Below, one piece after another: positions 25,680-34,166 of a DNA stretch of 64,000 nt. The stretch is from Thalassobacillus_A hwangdonensis (GTDB lineage Bacteria > Bacillota > Bacilli > Bacillales > Halobacillaceae), in contig NZ_JBHTKL010000001.1 in NCBI RefSeq assembly GCF_042675915.1, positions 1,240,001-1,304,000 of the forward strand, given 5' to 3'. The position numbers were made by a program, and so were the translations under genes. The notes under the pieces were generated by a model. The model made no database searches. It was not told the DNA's origin and was given only the letters and a program-made list of their open reading frames with translations. Each line of letters starts with the position of its first letter. Position 1 is the stretch's first letter.

Positions 25680-26534
25680 CTACTTTCTATCTGAAATCAG
25701 CTCATAAAGAAGTAAATGGGGATTTCCCTGCTGGAAGAAAGAATCAAGACAATCTTTCTCTTTAACGACTTTCCCCTCGTCCACTAGATAGTTGTATTGC
25801 CGGTCACTTCTGATATTCGTCAGAACCTTCCAGACTGTCCATTGACTATCTAAGTGGATTGTCCTTACTTCTTTCATGCGTTCTGCCATCCGCTGCCTGA
25901 ACAATAAGAAGCGGATGAACGTGTAATAGCGCTGCTTCCATTCTAGACGATTTTCGACCAGGAGAAAACAAGCAAGTAGAATGCCGTGCAATGTGAAAAG
26001 TCCGGTCGTTGCGAAAAACAGGATCAGACATATGAGAAATCCTATCGAGAATAAGATGATGGTGTGGTGGGCGGTCCGGTAAGGGATCCATCTTGAAAAA
26101 AAGTAAAAAGCAAGCTTTCCTCCATCAAGTGGCCAGACAGGGAGAAGGTTGAACCCTAAAATCAGCCAGTTATAAAAAATCGCCAGGTGGATCAGATGAT
26201 CGACTTGTGGCGATACGAACGGGATAAGACCATATAAAGCCAGAAGCATCCACACATGCTGAAGAGGGCCAGCCAGCGTGACGAGAAGCTGTTCTTTGAA
26301 AGGCCTGCTCCCATGCTCATCACACACCATCGTTCCTCCAAACAGCCACAACGTCACTTTTTGAATCCGCCATCCAAATCTTCGCGCCATCCAGAAGTGA
26401 CCATACTCATGGATGGATACCGTTACAAATAAAATCAGGAGCTCGAAGAAAGCCCCTGTCCAAATCGACGTCAGTACGAACAAAATTAATATAGGATGAA
26501 GATGGATGAGCGGATGGAGCTTAAGGTTGTTCAT
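25680..26534 (-). CDS. spoIVFB: SpoIVFB site-2-type metalloprotease
   Basis: Intramembrane protease that cuts pro-sigma-K in the mother cell. 284 residues, about six TM segments. The zinc site HEYGH is at residues 42-46, and the third ligand is in LPVWPLDGGK near residue 137, both at the positions of the B. subtilis enzyme. A C-terminal CBS-like region holds the segment VWKVLTNIRSDRQYNYLVDEG. Start ATG 26534 overlaps the spoIVFA end by 14 bases, so translation is probably coupled to its inhibitor. Confidence 0.95.
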   Translation of the reverse strand: MNNLKLHPLIHLHPILILFVLTSIWTGAFFELLILFVTVSIHEYGHFWMARRFGWRIQKVTLWLFGGTMVCDEHGSRPFKEQLLVTLAGPLQHVWMLLALYGLIPFVSPQVDHLIHLAIFYNWLILGFNLLPVWPLDGGKLAFYFFSRWIPYRTAHHTIILFSIGFLICLILFFATTGLFTLHGILLACFLLVENRLEWKQRYYTFIRFLLFRQRMAERMKEVRTIHLDSQWTVWKVLTNIRSDRQYNYLVDEGKVVKEKDCLDSFFQQGNPHLLLYELISDRK

Positions 26535-27294
26535 CAACTTGAATCACCTGAATGGGATCGATGAAACGGTCATCCTTTTCAATGGCGAAAAAGAAAGTGC
26601 TTGTGCTTCCCTGCTCCGGACTGATTTTGCCGATTGTGGCATTTGCAGCAACGGATTCATAGAGATGTACATCAATGGAAGAAAGGTAACCGTACACACT
26701 TTTTGAACCATCCGCATGCTGCAGGATGATCGTCTGATCAGTCTGAGAGTCTTTACCGGCAAATACGACCGTTCCTGAATCCATAGCAACGATGTCCGCA
26801 GGCTCATCCGCTGTCATGACGACACCTTTGCCATGAGACTGGAAATTCTCACTGACGGTCCCGTTGACAGGCAATGCTGCCGGCTGACCTGGCGTCGTCT
26901 CATCTCTCCGGACAAGTTCAAGCGGCTCCCCGAAACGCTCTTTATACCAGGCTGTAGCGGCTGCAAATGGGAAGTCCTCCTCCATCTTGTCCACCACCCA
27001 TCCCTTTGGCTTCTCAAGCCATGTTACTTCTGTCTGGGACAGAATGGCGACAACGAAAAATAGGCATGCAGCAATGATTACCCGAAGCAGAAGCAGGTTC
27101 AGCCGGTTTTCAGGTGAACGTCGAGCTTGTCCAAGTGTATCGGTTGAAAAGGGAGAGTATCCATGCTTTTCTTCTTCCTGCAGTTGAAAAGGCATACGGT
27201 TGTTGTACTTCCCCGAGGAACTACTGCTGAATGATTTCTTGTCTCTTTTACGGTCGTTTATATTCTTACGAATTCGATCAATGTCTCTCCGCAT
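26521..27294 (-). CDS. spoIVFA: SpoIVFA, inhibitor and scaffold of SpoIVFB
   Basis: 257 residues: a basic, Ser-rich cytoplasmic N-terminus, one TM segment near residue 80 (LLLRVIIAACLFFVVAIL), and an extracytoplasmic LytM/M23-like domain (about residues 150-250). The domain lacks the catalytic His motifs (TFFFAIE replaces HLHFE), so it is non-catalytic, as known for the family. It holds SpoIVFB inactive until SpoIVB signals, with BofC as modulator (bofC at 14 kb). The start is between two close ATGs; 27294 (MRRDIDRIRKN) has the better spacing. Confidence 0.93.
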   Translation of the reverse strand: MRRDIDRIRKNINDRKRDKKSFSSSSSGKYNNRMPFQLQEEEKHGYSPFSTDTLGQARRSPENRLNLLLLRVIIAACLFFVVAILSQTEVTWLEKPKGWVVDKMEEDFPFAAATAWYKERFGEPLELVRRDETTPGQPAALPVNGTVSENFQSHGKGVVMTADEPADIVAMDSGTVVFAGKDSQTDQTIILQHADGSKSVYGYLSSIDVHLYESVAANATIGKISPEQGSTSTFFFAIEKDDRFIDPIQVIQVDEQP

Positions 27295-27346
27295 AATGGC
27301 TTCCATCCCTTACTTGAGTTTGTACAAGTCTATGACCCAAGCAAAG

Positions 27347-27354
27347 AATGTATG
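27347..27354 (-). promoter_or_regulatory. Possible sigma-E -10 element of spoIVFA-FB
   Basis: CATACATT on the minus strand, matching the sigma-E -10 pattern, about 50 bases upstream of spoIVFA. No good -35 is seen 13-15 bases further upstream, so support is partial. Confidence 0.35.
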
Positions 27355-27383
27355 AATGATAATTGGAGAAGGTCGCACTTCAC

Positions 27384-27457
27384 CGCATTACCGTGGTGAG
27401 GGACAGTCCCCCGGGGGTTTAACGCGGTGATGCGGCGGGGGACTGTCCCTCAATGCG
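27384..27457. repeat. Inverted repeat GAGGGACAGTCCCCC
   Basis: 15-bp perfect arms (27398-27412 and 27437-27451), flanked by outer CGCATT/AATGCG pairing with an 8-base bulge. Located between the minD terminator and spoIVFA. Unrelated in sequence to the elements at 6.7 and 22.8 kb; looks like a dispersed intergenic repeat. Confidence 0.8.
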
Positions 27458-27468
27458 TTAAAGTAAAA

Positions 27469-27497
27469 AAACACTTGGTGCTGTGCACCAAGTGTTT
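27469..27497 (-). terminator. Terminator of minCD
   Basis: 12-bp perfect stem AAACACTTGGTG / CACCAAGTGTTT with 5-base loop and T run on the minus strand, 22 bases after the minD stop. Confidence 0.92.
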
Positions 27498-27518
27498 GTG
27501 GGTGTTTCTATTAATTTA

Positions 27519-28316
27519 TCATACTCTCAGTCCGAAGAATTTCTTGACCTTTGTAAGCATACCTTTTTCTTCATCCAGGTTCATCAATGGAACAGACTCC
27601 CCAAGAATCCGTCTTGCAATATTCCGATAAGCCATCGATGCTTTCGTGTCCGGCTGAAGGGCAACAGGTTCACCATGGTTGGATGCTTTAATGACTTCAT
27701 CGTCATCCGCTACGATTCCAAGAAGGTCGATGGATAATACCGATGCGATATCTTCCACTTCCAGCATGTCACCATTTTTCACCATATGCGTCCGTATCCG
27801 GTTCACAATCAATTTTGGAGGCTCGATATCCTCTTGTTCCAATAGTCCGATGATCCGGTCTGCATCACGCACACTGGATTTTTCAGGAGTGGTCACGACA
27901 ATCGCTTTGTCTGCACCGGCCACTGCATTCTTATAGCCCTGTTCGATGCCAGCAGGACAATCGATCAGCACATAGTCGAATTCCTGCTTCAGTTCATCGA
28001 TGATCTTTTTCATCTGTTCCGGATTCACTTCAGACTTATCGCTTGTCTGCGCTGCCGGCAGCAGGCTCAGGCATTCGAAACGTTTATCCGGTACGAGTCC
28101 CTGCTTCGTCTTGATTCGGCCATGAGCGACATCAACCAAATCGAAAATGATACGATTCTCCAGACCCATCACGACATCGAGGTTGCGGAGACCGATATCT
28201 GTATCGACCAGACATACTTTCTTATCCAACAATGCAAGTGCTGTACCAAGGTTTGCGGTCGTAGTAGTTTTCCCCACTCCGCCCTTTCCCGAAGTAACGA
28301 CGATTGCCTCACCCAT
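27519..28316 (-). CDS. minD: Septum site-determining ATPase MinD
   Basis: Membrane-binding ATPase that recruits MinC to block division at wrong sites. 265 residues: deviant Walker A VTSGKGGVGKTTTTANLG at residue 7, DTDIGLRNLD near 40, DCPAGIEQG near 120, and a C-terminal amphipathic membrane helix (MLTKVKKFFGLRV). Overlaps the minC stop by 8 bases. Confidence 0.98.
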   Translation of the reverse strand: MGEAIVVTSGKGGVGKTTTTANLGTALALLDKKVCLVDTDIGLRNLDVVMGLENRIIFDLVDVAHGRIKTKQGLVPDKRFECLSLLPAAQTSDKSEVNPEQMKKIIDELKQEFDYVLIDCPAGIEQGYKNAVAGADKAIVVTTPEKSSVRDADRIIGLLEQEDIEPPKLIVNRIRTHMVKNGDMLEVEDIASVLSIDLLGIVADDDEVIKASNHGEPVALQPDTKASMAYRNIARRILGESVPLMNLDEEKGMLTKVKKFFGLRV

Positions 28317-28995
28317 TTAACATTCTCCTTTCAAAACTGCTGATATCCGGCCTGCGCTTAACGATTTCCTGAAGCCGATCCATCCGGATTTTATCTTCTT
28401 CCTCATCGAAGTAACCACATTCCATGTAGACACCATCGGATTCATAATCCGGAGAGCGGCTGATATACTCAGCAATTCTAAGTTGATTCGGTTGCATATA
28501 AGAGGCGATGATGACCGCATCGCGATTGCCATCCACTCCGGCGTGAGCAATCCCTTTCAAGCTTCCAAGGATGAAAATGTTCCCTGTCGCCATCACTTTT
28601 CCGCCAGGATTGACATCCCCGATCAGCAACAGGTCTCCTTCGATATTGATGACCTGTCCAGAACGGATCATCCTTACCATCGATTTGACTTCGGTATTCC
28701 GCTGCCATTCGAGCGCCTCTTCCTTGGTGATGACAGCTGATTCGAATGCCTCCACCTTCAGATGCTGTTTTTCTAATATGATCGATTTCAGCTCTTCCTG
28801 CTGCTCTTCACTCAGAAGTCGATTCCCCAGCTGGATGGTGACTTTGATGACTTTATCGTCCTTAGAAACAGGATTATTGGATAATTGCTGTTGCAATTCT
28901 TTACGTACTTCTGTGTAGGAACATTGGTCGTTGATCTGCAATGTCAACCCATCCCTTGTCCCTTTGATCGTTATGATTTGCTTGTTGGAAATCAT
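28309..28995 (-). CDS. minC: Septum site-determining protein MinC
   Basis: FtsZ polymerisation inhibitor. 228 residues: N-terminal domain starting MISNKQIITIKGTRDGLTLQINDQCSY, then the right-handed beta-helix MinC_C domain with RSGQVINIEGDLLLIGDVNPGGKVMATGNIFILGSLKGIAHAG. ATG 28995 lies 5 bases after GGGGTGA; the frame extends three codons further from GTG. 38 bases after mreD in the mreBCD-minCD run. Confidence 0.97.
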   Translation of the reverse strand: MISNKQIITIKGTRDGLTLQINDQCSYTEVRKELQQQLSNNPVSKDDKVIKVTIQLGNRLLSEEQQEELKSIILEKQHLKVEAFESAVITKEEALEWQRNTEVKSMVRMIRSGQVINIEGDLLLIGDVNPGGKVMATGNIFILGSLKGIAHAGVDGNRDAVIIASYMQPNQLRIAEYISRSPDYESDGVYMECGYFDEEEDKIRMDRLQEIVKRRPDISSFERRMLNG

Positions 28996-29033
28996 CGGTC
29001 TCACCCCAAACGTTTGAACCCACTATCGATGGA

Positions 29034-29561
29034 TCAATTTTTTGTAATGGATTCAGACCATTTCATCAATCTGCCTCTGATAAGTGGATATAGAATTAAG
29101 AAAAATACGAGGTTTGCTACAACTGTCGGCAGCAATCGGTGGGATAGAAACACCTGCCAACCTGTCGTAGTCACCTGTATGAAATAATAGAGAACATAGA
29201 GAATCGTCTCTGTTAGGACCAATGCGAAGATCCCGAGCAATAACGCTACAAAAAGGTTCCCCTGAAGCACTTTCCTGATGCCATGGACTGTATAGATGAC
29301 GATTCCATACGTAAACATATACACACCTAGAACGTTCGTGTACACAATATCAATCAATAACCCGAAGATGACGGCATATAGCAGTGAATAATATGTACGG
29401 TCTTCGTCAAAAAACAAACTGATCAACACAAGAAGTGCAAGTACCCAATGTGGGGTAACGAGCAATTCGGAATAGACGATTTCCGTAGGAAGAAGGCTCA
29501 TCGCCATCCCTTGGAATACTAACAGAAGAAGAAGGAAGACAGGGAGGAGAATACGTGGCAT
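29034..29561 (-). CDS. mreD: Rod shape-determining protein MreD
   Basis: 175-residue membrane protein with five or six TM segments and few charged residues, part of the elongasome with MreB and MreC. LFFDEDRTYYSLLYAVIFGLLIDIVYTNVLGVYMF is typical. Start overlaps the mreC stop (TAATG). Confidence 0.94.
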   Translation of the reverse strand: MPRILLPVFLLLLLVFQGMAMSLLPTEIVYSELLVTPHWVLALLVLISLFFDEDRTYYSLLYAVIFGLLIDIVYTNVLGVYMFTYGIVIYTVHGIRKVLQGNLFVALLLGIFALVLTETILYVLYYFIQVTTTGWQVFLSHRLLPTVVANLVFFLILYPLIRGRLMKWSESITKN

Positions 29562-30448
29562 TATTCCTCACCATCCTTCTCTTCATCGGAAAAATCATAA
29601 GTAGGCATGTCGCGGTCGACTACCATGACATGATTCATATCATATAAATCAGCAGCCGGTTCAATATAAGCTGTCTGCGTCAGACCGAATTGATCCATTT
29701 CAACTTTCGCAATTTCACCGATCAGCAGATTTCTAGGGAATGCACCGCCTTTTCCTGAAGAAATGACCATTTCCCCTTCTTCGACCTGTGCGTCAAAACG
29801 AATTTCCTTCATCAGAAGCTTCTTCGTTTCGTCATCATACCCTTGGATCAGACCGAAGACCTTGTCCTTCTCTTCCTTCTCACTGTGGATTTCGACAGAG
29901 ATCTGATTGGTGCGGTCAAAACCACTCAGCAGCTTGACCGTTGAATGGAATGCCTGCGTACTCTGGATTTTCCCGACCATGCCTTCACCGGTAATGACGG
30001 CCATATTCACTTCCACTCCATGCTCTTCCCCTCGATTGATGATCATCTGGTTGAACCATCTGTCCGAACTCCGGGCAATGACGGTTGCCTCAATCGGGCG
30101 ATAACCATTCAACGACTGCTTGATTTCAAGCATGGATTGCAGTTTTTCATTCTCTCTTTTCAATTGCTGGTTTTCAATCATCACTTGTTTATTTTCAGCT
30201 AAGCGTGCTTTTAGTATTTCATTCTGCTCGTAAGCCTGATGGACATTTTGAATATCATCGACGGTGCCTTGGACAAATCGTACGGGTTTGTTGAAAATAG
30301 TCTGGATCCAGCCGATAGAATCATGGACGAATTTCTCTGGAAGGGTGATGTTTTCCCTATCCCTGATGGAAAATCCTATCAGCGCGCCAAGGATGATGAT
30401 ACTTACAAGGATAAGAATCAGGCGTTTTTTCTTGATTACTGGAAACAT
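29561..30448 (-). CDS. mreC: Rod shape-determining protein MreC
   Basis: 295 residues: one N-terminal TM segment, a coiled coil (about 65-110, with NQQLKRENEKLQSML) and an extracytoplasmic beta domain with SDRWFNQMIINRGEEHGV and ISSGKGGAFPRNLLIGEI. Scaffolds the cell-wall elongation complex. 12 bases after mreB. Confidence 0.97.
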   Translation of the reverse strand: MFPVIKKKRLILILVSIIILGALIGFSIRDRENITLPEKFVHDSIGWIQTIFNKPVRFVQGTVDDIQNVHQAYEQNEILKARLAENKQVMIENQQLKRENEKLQSMLEIKQSLNGYRPIEATVIARSSDRWFNQMIINRGEEHGVEVNMAVITGEGMVGKIQSTQAFHSTVKLLSGFDRTNQISVEIHSEKEEKDKVFGLIQGYDDETKKLLMKEIRFDAQVEEGEMVISSGKGGAFPRNLLIGEIAKVEMDQFGLTQTAYIEPAADLYDMNHVMVVDRDMPTYDFSDEEKDGEE

Positions 30449-30460
30449 AAGCTACCTGGT

Positions 30461-31501
30461 TCAGTCCATCCTTGATCTTAATGCAACGTTCGGCTGCGAA
30501 CGGAAATGTTGAATGTATTCCAGCGATTTGCCCGTACCAATCGCTACACAGTCCAGAGGTTCATCCGCAACAAACACCGGCATGTTGGTTTCATTACTGA
30601 TGACTTCGTCCAACCCTCTAAGAAGGGCACCTCCACCTGTCAGAACAATTCCGCGGTCCATGATATCCGCAGATAGTTCAGGTGGTGTCTTTTCCAATGT
30701 AACTTTCACTGCATCGATGATCGCATCCACTGTATCTTTCAATGCACCTGCAATCTCGTCTGATGTGATCGTTACCGTCTTAGGCAGACCTGTAAGCAAG
30801 TCACGTCCTCTGATATCCATTTCGTCATTGGTCGTCGAATGTCCTGCTGATCCGATTTCCATTTTGATCGCTTCTGCAGTACGTTCACCAATCATCAGGT
30901 TATAGTTCTTGCGGATATACTGAATGATGGCATCATCCATTTCATCTCCTGCAAGCCGGATCGACTTCGAAGTGACGATTCCACCAAGGGAAATGATCGC
31001 TACTTCCGTCGTACCTCCACCAATATCCACGACCATGCTGCCCGTCGGTTCCCAAACCGGGAGACCGGCTCCGATCGCCGCAGCGAAAGGTTCTGCAATC
31101 GGGTAGGCTTCTTTTGCACCTGCCTGCTTTGTAGCATCGACTACTGCTCGTTCTTCCACCATCGTAATACCGGATGGAACACAAACCATCACATTCGGCT
31201 TACTTGCAAACCGGCTGCGGTTTTTCATCGCCTTTTTAATATAATATTTCATCATTTCGGCCGTCGTATCATAGTCCGCAATGACTCCGTCTTTCATCGG
31301 GCGTACAACGGATATGTTGCTGGGGGTCCGTCCAATCATATTCTTGGCGGAATTTCCGACCGCTTCGATATCACCTGTCGACGCATTCCTTGCAACGACT
31401 GATGGTTCACGTACGACGACACCTTTATGTTTAATAAATACCAATGTATTCGCTGTTCCTAAGTCAATTCCTAAATCTTGAGAAAATCCAAATAGCCCCA
31501 A
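30461..31501 (-). CDS. mreB: Rod shape-determining protein MreB
   Basis: Bacterial actin that guides lateral wall synthesis. 346 residues: FSQDLGIDLGTANTLVF phosphate-1 loop, VDIGGGTTEVAIISLGGIV near residue 160, ADIMDRGIVLTGGGALLRGLDEV near 285. The start is TTG 31501, 6-7 bases after GGGAG; no ATG exists near the expected N-terminus. First gene of mreBCD-minCD. Confidence 0.98.
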   Translation of the reverse strand: MGLFGFSQDLGIDLGTANTLVFIKHKGVVVREPSVVARNASTGDIEAVGNSAKNMIGRTPSNISVVRPMKDGVIADYDTTAEMMKYYIKKAMKNRSRFASKPNVMVCVPSGITMVEERAVVDATKQAGAKEAYPIAEPFAAAIGAGLPVWEPTGSMVVDIGGGTTEVAIISLGGIVTSKSIRLAGDEMDDAIIQYIRKNYNLMIGERTAEAIKMEIGSAGHSTTNDEMDIRGRDLLTGLPKTVTITSDEIAGALKDTVDAIIDAVKVTLEKTPPELSADIMDRGIVLTGGGALLRGLDEVISNETNMPVFVADEPLDCVAIGTGKSLEYIQHFRSQPNVALRSRMD

Positions 31502-31544
31502 ATTGATCTCCCTTTCTTCGTTGTCCTGGTGGGTATCGTAAACT

Positions 31545-31572
31545 GTACGAATTTTATTTGCCCCATCTTATG
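31545..31572 (-). promoter_or_regulatory. Possible sigma-A promoter of mreB
   Basis: Minus strand TTGTTA, 16 bases, TAAAAT in the 180-base gap between radC and mreB. Moderate match only; coordinates approximate. Confidence 0.35.
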
Positions 31573-31594
31573 TAACAACTGGTAAATGAGAAAG

Positions 31595-31632
31595 AAGCGC
31601 CTATTATAAGTTTCGCTCATAAAAGGCGCTTT
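31595..31632 (-). terminator. Terminator of maf-radC
   Basis: AAGCGCCT pairs with AGGCGCTT (31595-31602 with 31624-31631), extended by an inner AU-rich stem; T-rich stretch follows on the minus strand, 49 bases past the radC stop. Confidence 0.8.
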
Positions 31633-31680
31633 TAACTTCATCTATTCAATTATACGAGAAAAAAAGAAAAATGAATAGTG

Positions 31681-32394
31681 TTACAGATATCCTTTTTCCT
31701 TAAGGGAGATAAATTTCCTGTCACCGATCACCAGATGGTCGAGCAGCTCGATGCCGATCATCTTTCCGCACTCGGACAGGCGTCGGGTTACGTTGATATC
31801 TTCCTGAGAAGGAGTGGGGTCTCCTGAGGGGTGATTATGCGCACAAATGATCGAGGCGGCCGACCGTTTGACCGCTTCTTTGAAAACTTCGCGAGGATGG
31901 ACGATCGAGGCATTCAGACTACCAATGAAAATGGTCTGTCTGTGAAGGACTTGGTTCTTCGTATTAAGAAAAAGACAGATGAAGTGCTCCTGCTGCAGAT
32001 CTCTCATTTCTTCCATGACAAAATCCGCACCATCTTCCGGACTACGGATGATATACCGTTCTCCAGGCTTCAGCTGATGAAGTCGTTTCCCAAGTTCAAG
32101 GGCAGATAGAAGCAGGACAGCTTTGGCAGTACCGATCCCTTTGATGGCTGTCAGCTCCTCCACAGATGCATCCTTCAATAAACTTAGGCCTTCAAAATGC
32201 ATCAGCACCCGGGAGGCAACAGTCATCACTGACTCGGACTTTGTACCGCTCCCCAGCAATATGGCAAGCAGCTCCTGGTTGGAGAGATGACCGGGACCAA
32301 GGTCGAGCATCCGCTCCCTCGGCCTGTCCTGTTTAGGTACATCTTTGATCATGATTTGCAACTCTGACACACGTTCCGCTTCCCTTCCATTCAT
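31681..32394 (-). CDS. radC: RadC/JAB-domain protein
   Basis: 237 residues: helix-hairpin-helix part (LSNQELLAILLGSGTKSESV and LTAIKGIGTAKAVLLLSALELGKRL) and a C-terminal JAB/MPN domain with the metal motif HNHPSGDPTPSQED near residue 185. The RadC name is historical; a DNA-repair role in this family is not established. Start could also be the ATG at 32352; the longer form is closer to the B. subtilis length (231). Confidence 0.94.
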   Translation of the reverse strand: MNGREAERVSELQIMIKDVPKQDRPRERMLDLGPGHLSNQELLAILLGSGTKSESVMTVASRVLMHFEGLSLLKDASVEELTAIKGIGTAKAVLLLSALELGKRLHQLKPGERYIIRSPEDGADFVMEEMRDLQQEHFICLFLNTKNQVLHRQTIFIGSLNASIVHPREVFKEAVKRSAASIICAHNHPSGDPTPSQEDINVTRRLSECGKMIGIELLDHLVIGDRKFISLKEKGYL

Positions 32395-32406
32395 TTACCT
32401 CACTGG

Positions 32407-32982
32407 TCAAAGAAGGGTCGGAGCAATTTGGAACTTCGCCAGCTCCCTTACGGTCATCGACAGCGGTAATCCCATCACCGTATAGTAATCCCCTTTTATT
32501 CCTTTTACCAACAGCGCACCTTTTGACTGAATCCCGTAAGCACCGGCTTTGTCAAACGAATCTCCAGTAGCCACATATGCATGGATTTCGGGTTCGGATA
32601 GCGGCCAGAATTCCACTTCCGTTCTGGAAACGAATACTTCATGCCTTTCGATGTCACGAAGCATAACCGCTGTGTACACTTGGTGGGTGCCACCACTCAG
32701 CATCGCCAGCATAGCGAAAGCTTCTTCTTCAGTAGATGGCTTTCCTAATACGGTGTTATTTGCACTGACGACGGTATCTGCGGTCAATAACACTTCATTT
32801 TCTTGAACATCCATTGCCATACCTTTTTGCCTGGCTAATTCTTTAACAAGCACTTCAGGCAGGGTTTCCGTAATCGTGGACTCGTCAAAAGAGTTCTTCC
32901 TATTCGAGAATGAAAAACCAGCGAGTTCAAGCAGTTCTTTTCGTCTTGGAGAATTGGAGCCTAAAATCAGTTGTTTATCCAT
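32407..32982 (-). CDS. maf: Maf-type nucleotide pyrophosphatase
   Basis: Hydrolyses non-canonical or pyrimidine nucleoside triphosphates (dTTP/UTP class likely); its overexpression inhibits septation in B. subtilis. 191 residues from MDKQLILGSNSPRRKELLELAGF, with SNSPRRKELL near residue 8, LTADTVVSANNTVLGKP near 67, and DKAGAYGIQSKGALLVKGIKGDYYTVMGLP near 155. ATG 32982 follows AAAGGACG; the frame runs 28 codons further without a site. Confidence 0.95.
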   Translation of the reverse strand: MDKQLILGSNSPRRKELLELAGFSFSNRKNSFDESTITETLPEVLVKELARQKGMAMDVQENEVLLTADTVVSANNTVLGKPSTEEEAFAMLAMLSGGTHQVYTAVMLRDIERHEVFVSRTEVEFWPLSEPEIHAYVATGDSFDKAGAYGIQSKGALLVKGIKGDYYTVMGLPLSMTVRELAKFQIAPTLL

Positions 32983-33149
32983 GTTGAACGTCCTTTCCTT
33001 ATTGAACAGTGAGGGTCTATTAAGTGTAATCAATGATGGCTTACGTTGAAACTTCCTGAAATCCAACTTTCAACCATTTTCCAGATAATGAAATTCATGT
33101 TTATCCTAACACAAATGGAATAGATCGAGCACCATCCCTGCACCAAATA

Positions 33150-33178
33150 AAAAAATAGGCATGGTCTGCCTATTTTTT
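33150..33178 (-). terminator. Terminator of spoIIB
   Basis: AATAGGCA / TGCCTATT stem, 5-base loop and T run on the minus strand; it starts inside the spoIIB stop codon. Confidence 0.88.
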
Positions 33179-34069
33179 CGACTCTATGATTGTTTGATAG
33201 GAATTCCACACTTTCATCAGACTGACATCCAAGGACGCACTTCCAGCGGTCATGTCCGTAATCGAGGTCTTCAATGTTTGATAAGGTGCTTCATCCGGAA
33301 GCTTACCGGCAAGAGAACTCCATGCTTCTTTATCGAGTGTCCCTTGTAGCGATGTGTTGAATAATTCAGGTACCTGACTCAAAGCGTTTGCAGTCTCTGA
33401 ATCGGCCTGGATGGTACCACCTGAAACAGCCCACGGCTTCACAAACGTCTCCAAGCCAGCCTGCTTGATCTCTTCCGCTTTTTGGTCCGCTGCTTGCTCA
33501 CTTGGAGCTACTCCCGCGAAAACGTAAAATTCGTTCCCCTGCTCCCAAATGTATGTGGAATGACCAGCTGCTTCGTATTGTGTCTGCCAAGTTTCTGCCA
33601 TTTCCTTTGTAGTAAAATAGCCAGCCTGGACGACAAAGGCTTCCACGCCAGGCAGTTCACTGGCAGTACCCGAAGCAGCATTCGTATCGCCCGAAGCAGG
33701 GGTCTCTGTTGTTGGCGTACCTGTGACCGTCTCGCTTCCTGCAGAGGCGGGTGTGTCACCAGTGATACCAACAAACATTCTGAGCAGGACAAATCCTAGC
33801 ACTAGCCCGGCTACAACCGCAGCAACCACCGAGGCGATCAGACGTTTGACATAAAGAGGTACACCGTTCTTACCGTTCAATTTCGGCGGAAGTTTTTTCT
33901 TATTTTTTTTTGAAGAAGCAGCTGGTTTGAATTCGACCGCTTCAAGTGCTGCTGCCTGTTCTTTACGGGAAGCTTCCCAGGCTTCCAGTACTTCATCCCT
34001 CTCCGATTGTTCCGCTCTATGCCGTTCTTTATTATCGATGCGAATCGTCACTTTGTTTGACTTGTCCAC
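33170..34069 (-). CDS. spoIIB: SPOR-domain sporulation protein SpoIIB
   Basis: About 299 residues: charged cytoplasmic N-terminus (KVTIRIDNKERHRAEQ), one TM segment near residue 90-112, a Thr/Ala/Gly-rich linker, then a SPOR domain (about 150-220: FVVQAGYFTTKEMAETWQTQYEAAG) that should bind denuded septal peptidoglycan. SpoIIB helps engulfment begin. Best start is GTG 34069, 9 bases after GAGGGG; an ATG three codons upstream touches that site. Position next to maf matches B. subtilis. Confidence 0.88.
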   Translation of the reverse strand: MDKSNKVTIRIDNKERHRAEQSERDEVLEAWEASRKEQAAALEAVEFKPAASSKKNKKKLPPKLNGKNGVPLYVKRLIASVVAAVVAGLVLGFVLLRMFVGITGDTPASAGSETVTGTPTTETPASGDTNAASGTASELPGVEAFVVQAGYFTTKEMAETWQTQYEAAGHSTYIWEQGNEFYVFAGVAPSEQAADQKAEEIKQAGLETFVKPWAVSGGTIQADSETANALSQVPELFNTSLQGTLDKEAWSSLAGKLPDEAPYQTLKTSITDMTAGSASLDVSLMKVWNSYQTIIESKK

Positions 34070-34120
34070 TCCGCCCATCCCCTCTGTTCTCTTTCCATTC
34101 ACTCTAGCACAGCACAATAA

Positions 34121-34152
34121 AAAAAGTAGACGATTGCTGTCGTCTACTTTTT
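34121..34152 (-). terminator. Terminator at the end of the pilus gene cluster
   Basis: AAAGTAGACGA / TCGTCTACTTT stem, 6-base loop and T run on the minus strand, 15 bases after the pilO-like stop. Separates the pilus cluster from spoIIB. Confidence 0.92.
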
Positions 34153-34166
34153 GAATATATTAGCAT

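Noticed and set aside
26521..27294. Active M23 peptidase activity for SpoIVFA
   Set aside because: The zinc-binding His residues are absent, so only the fold is kept.
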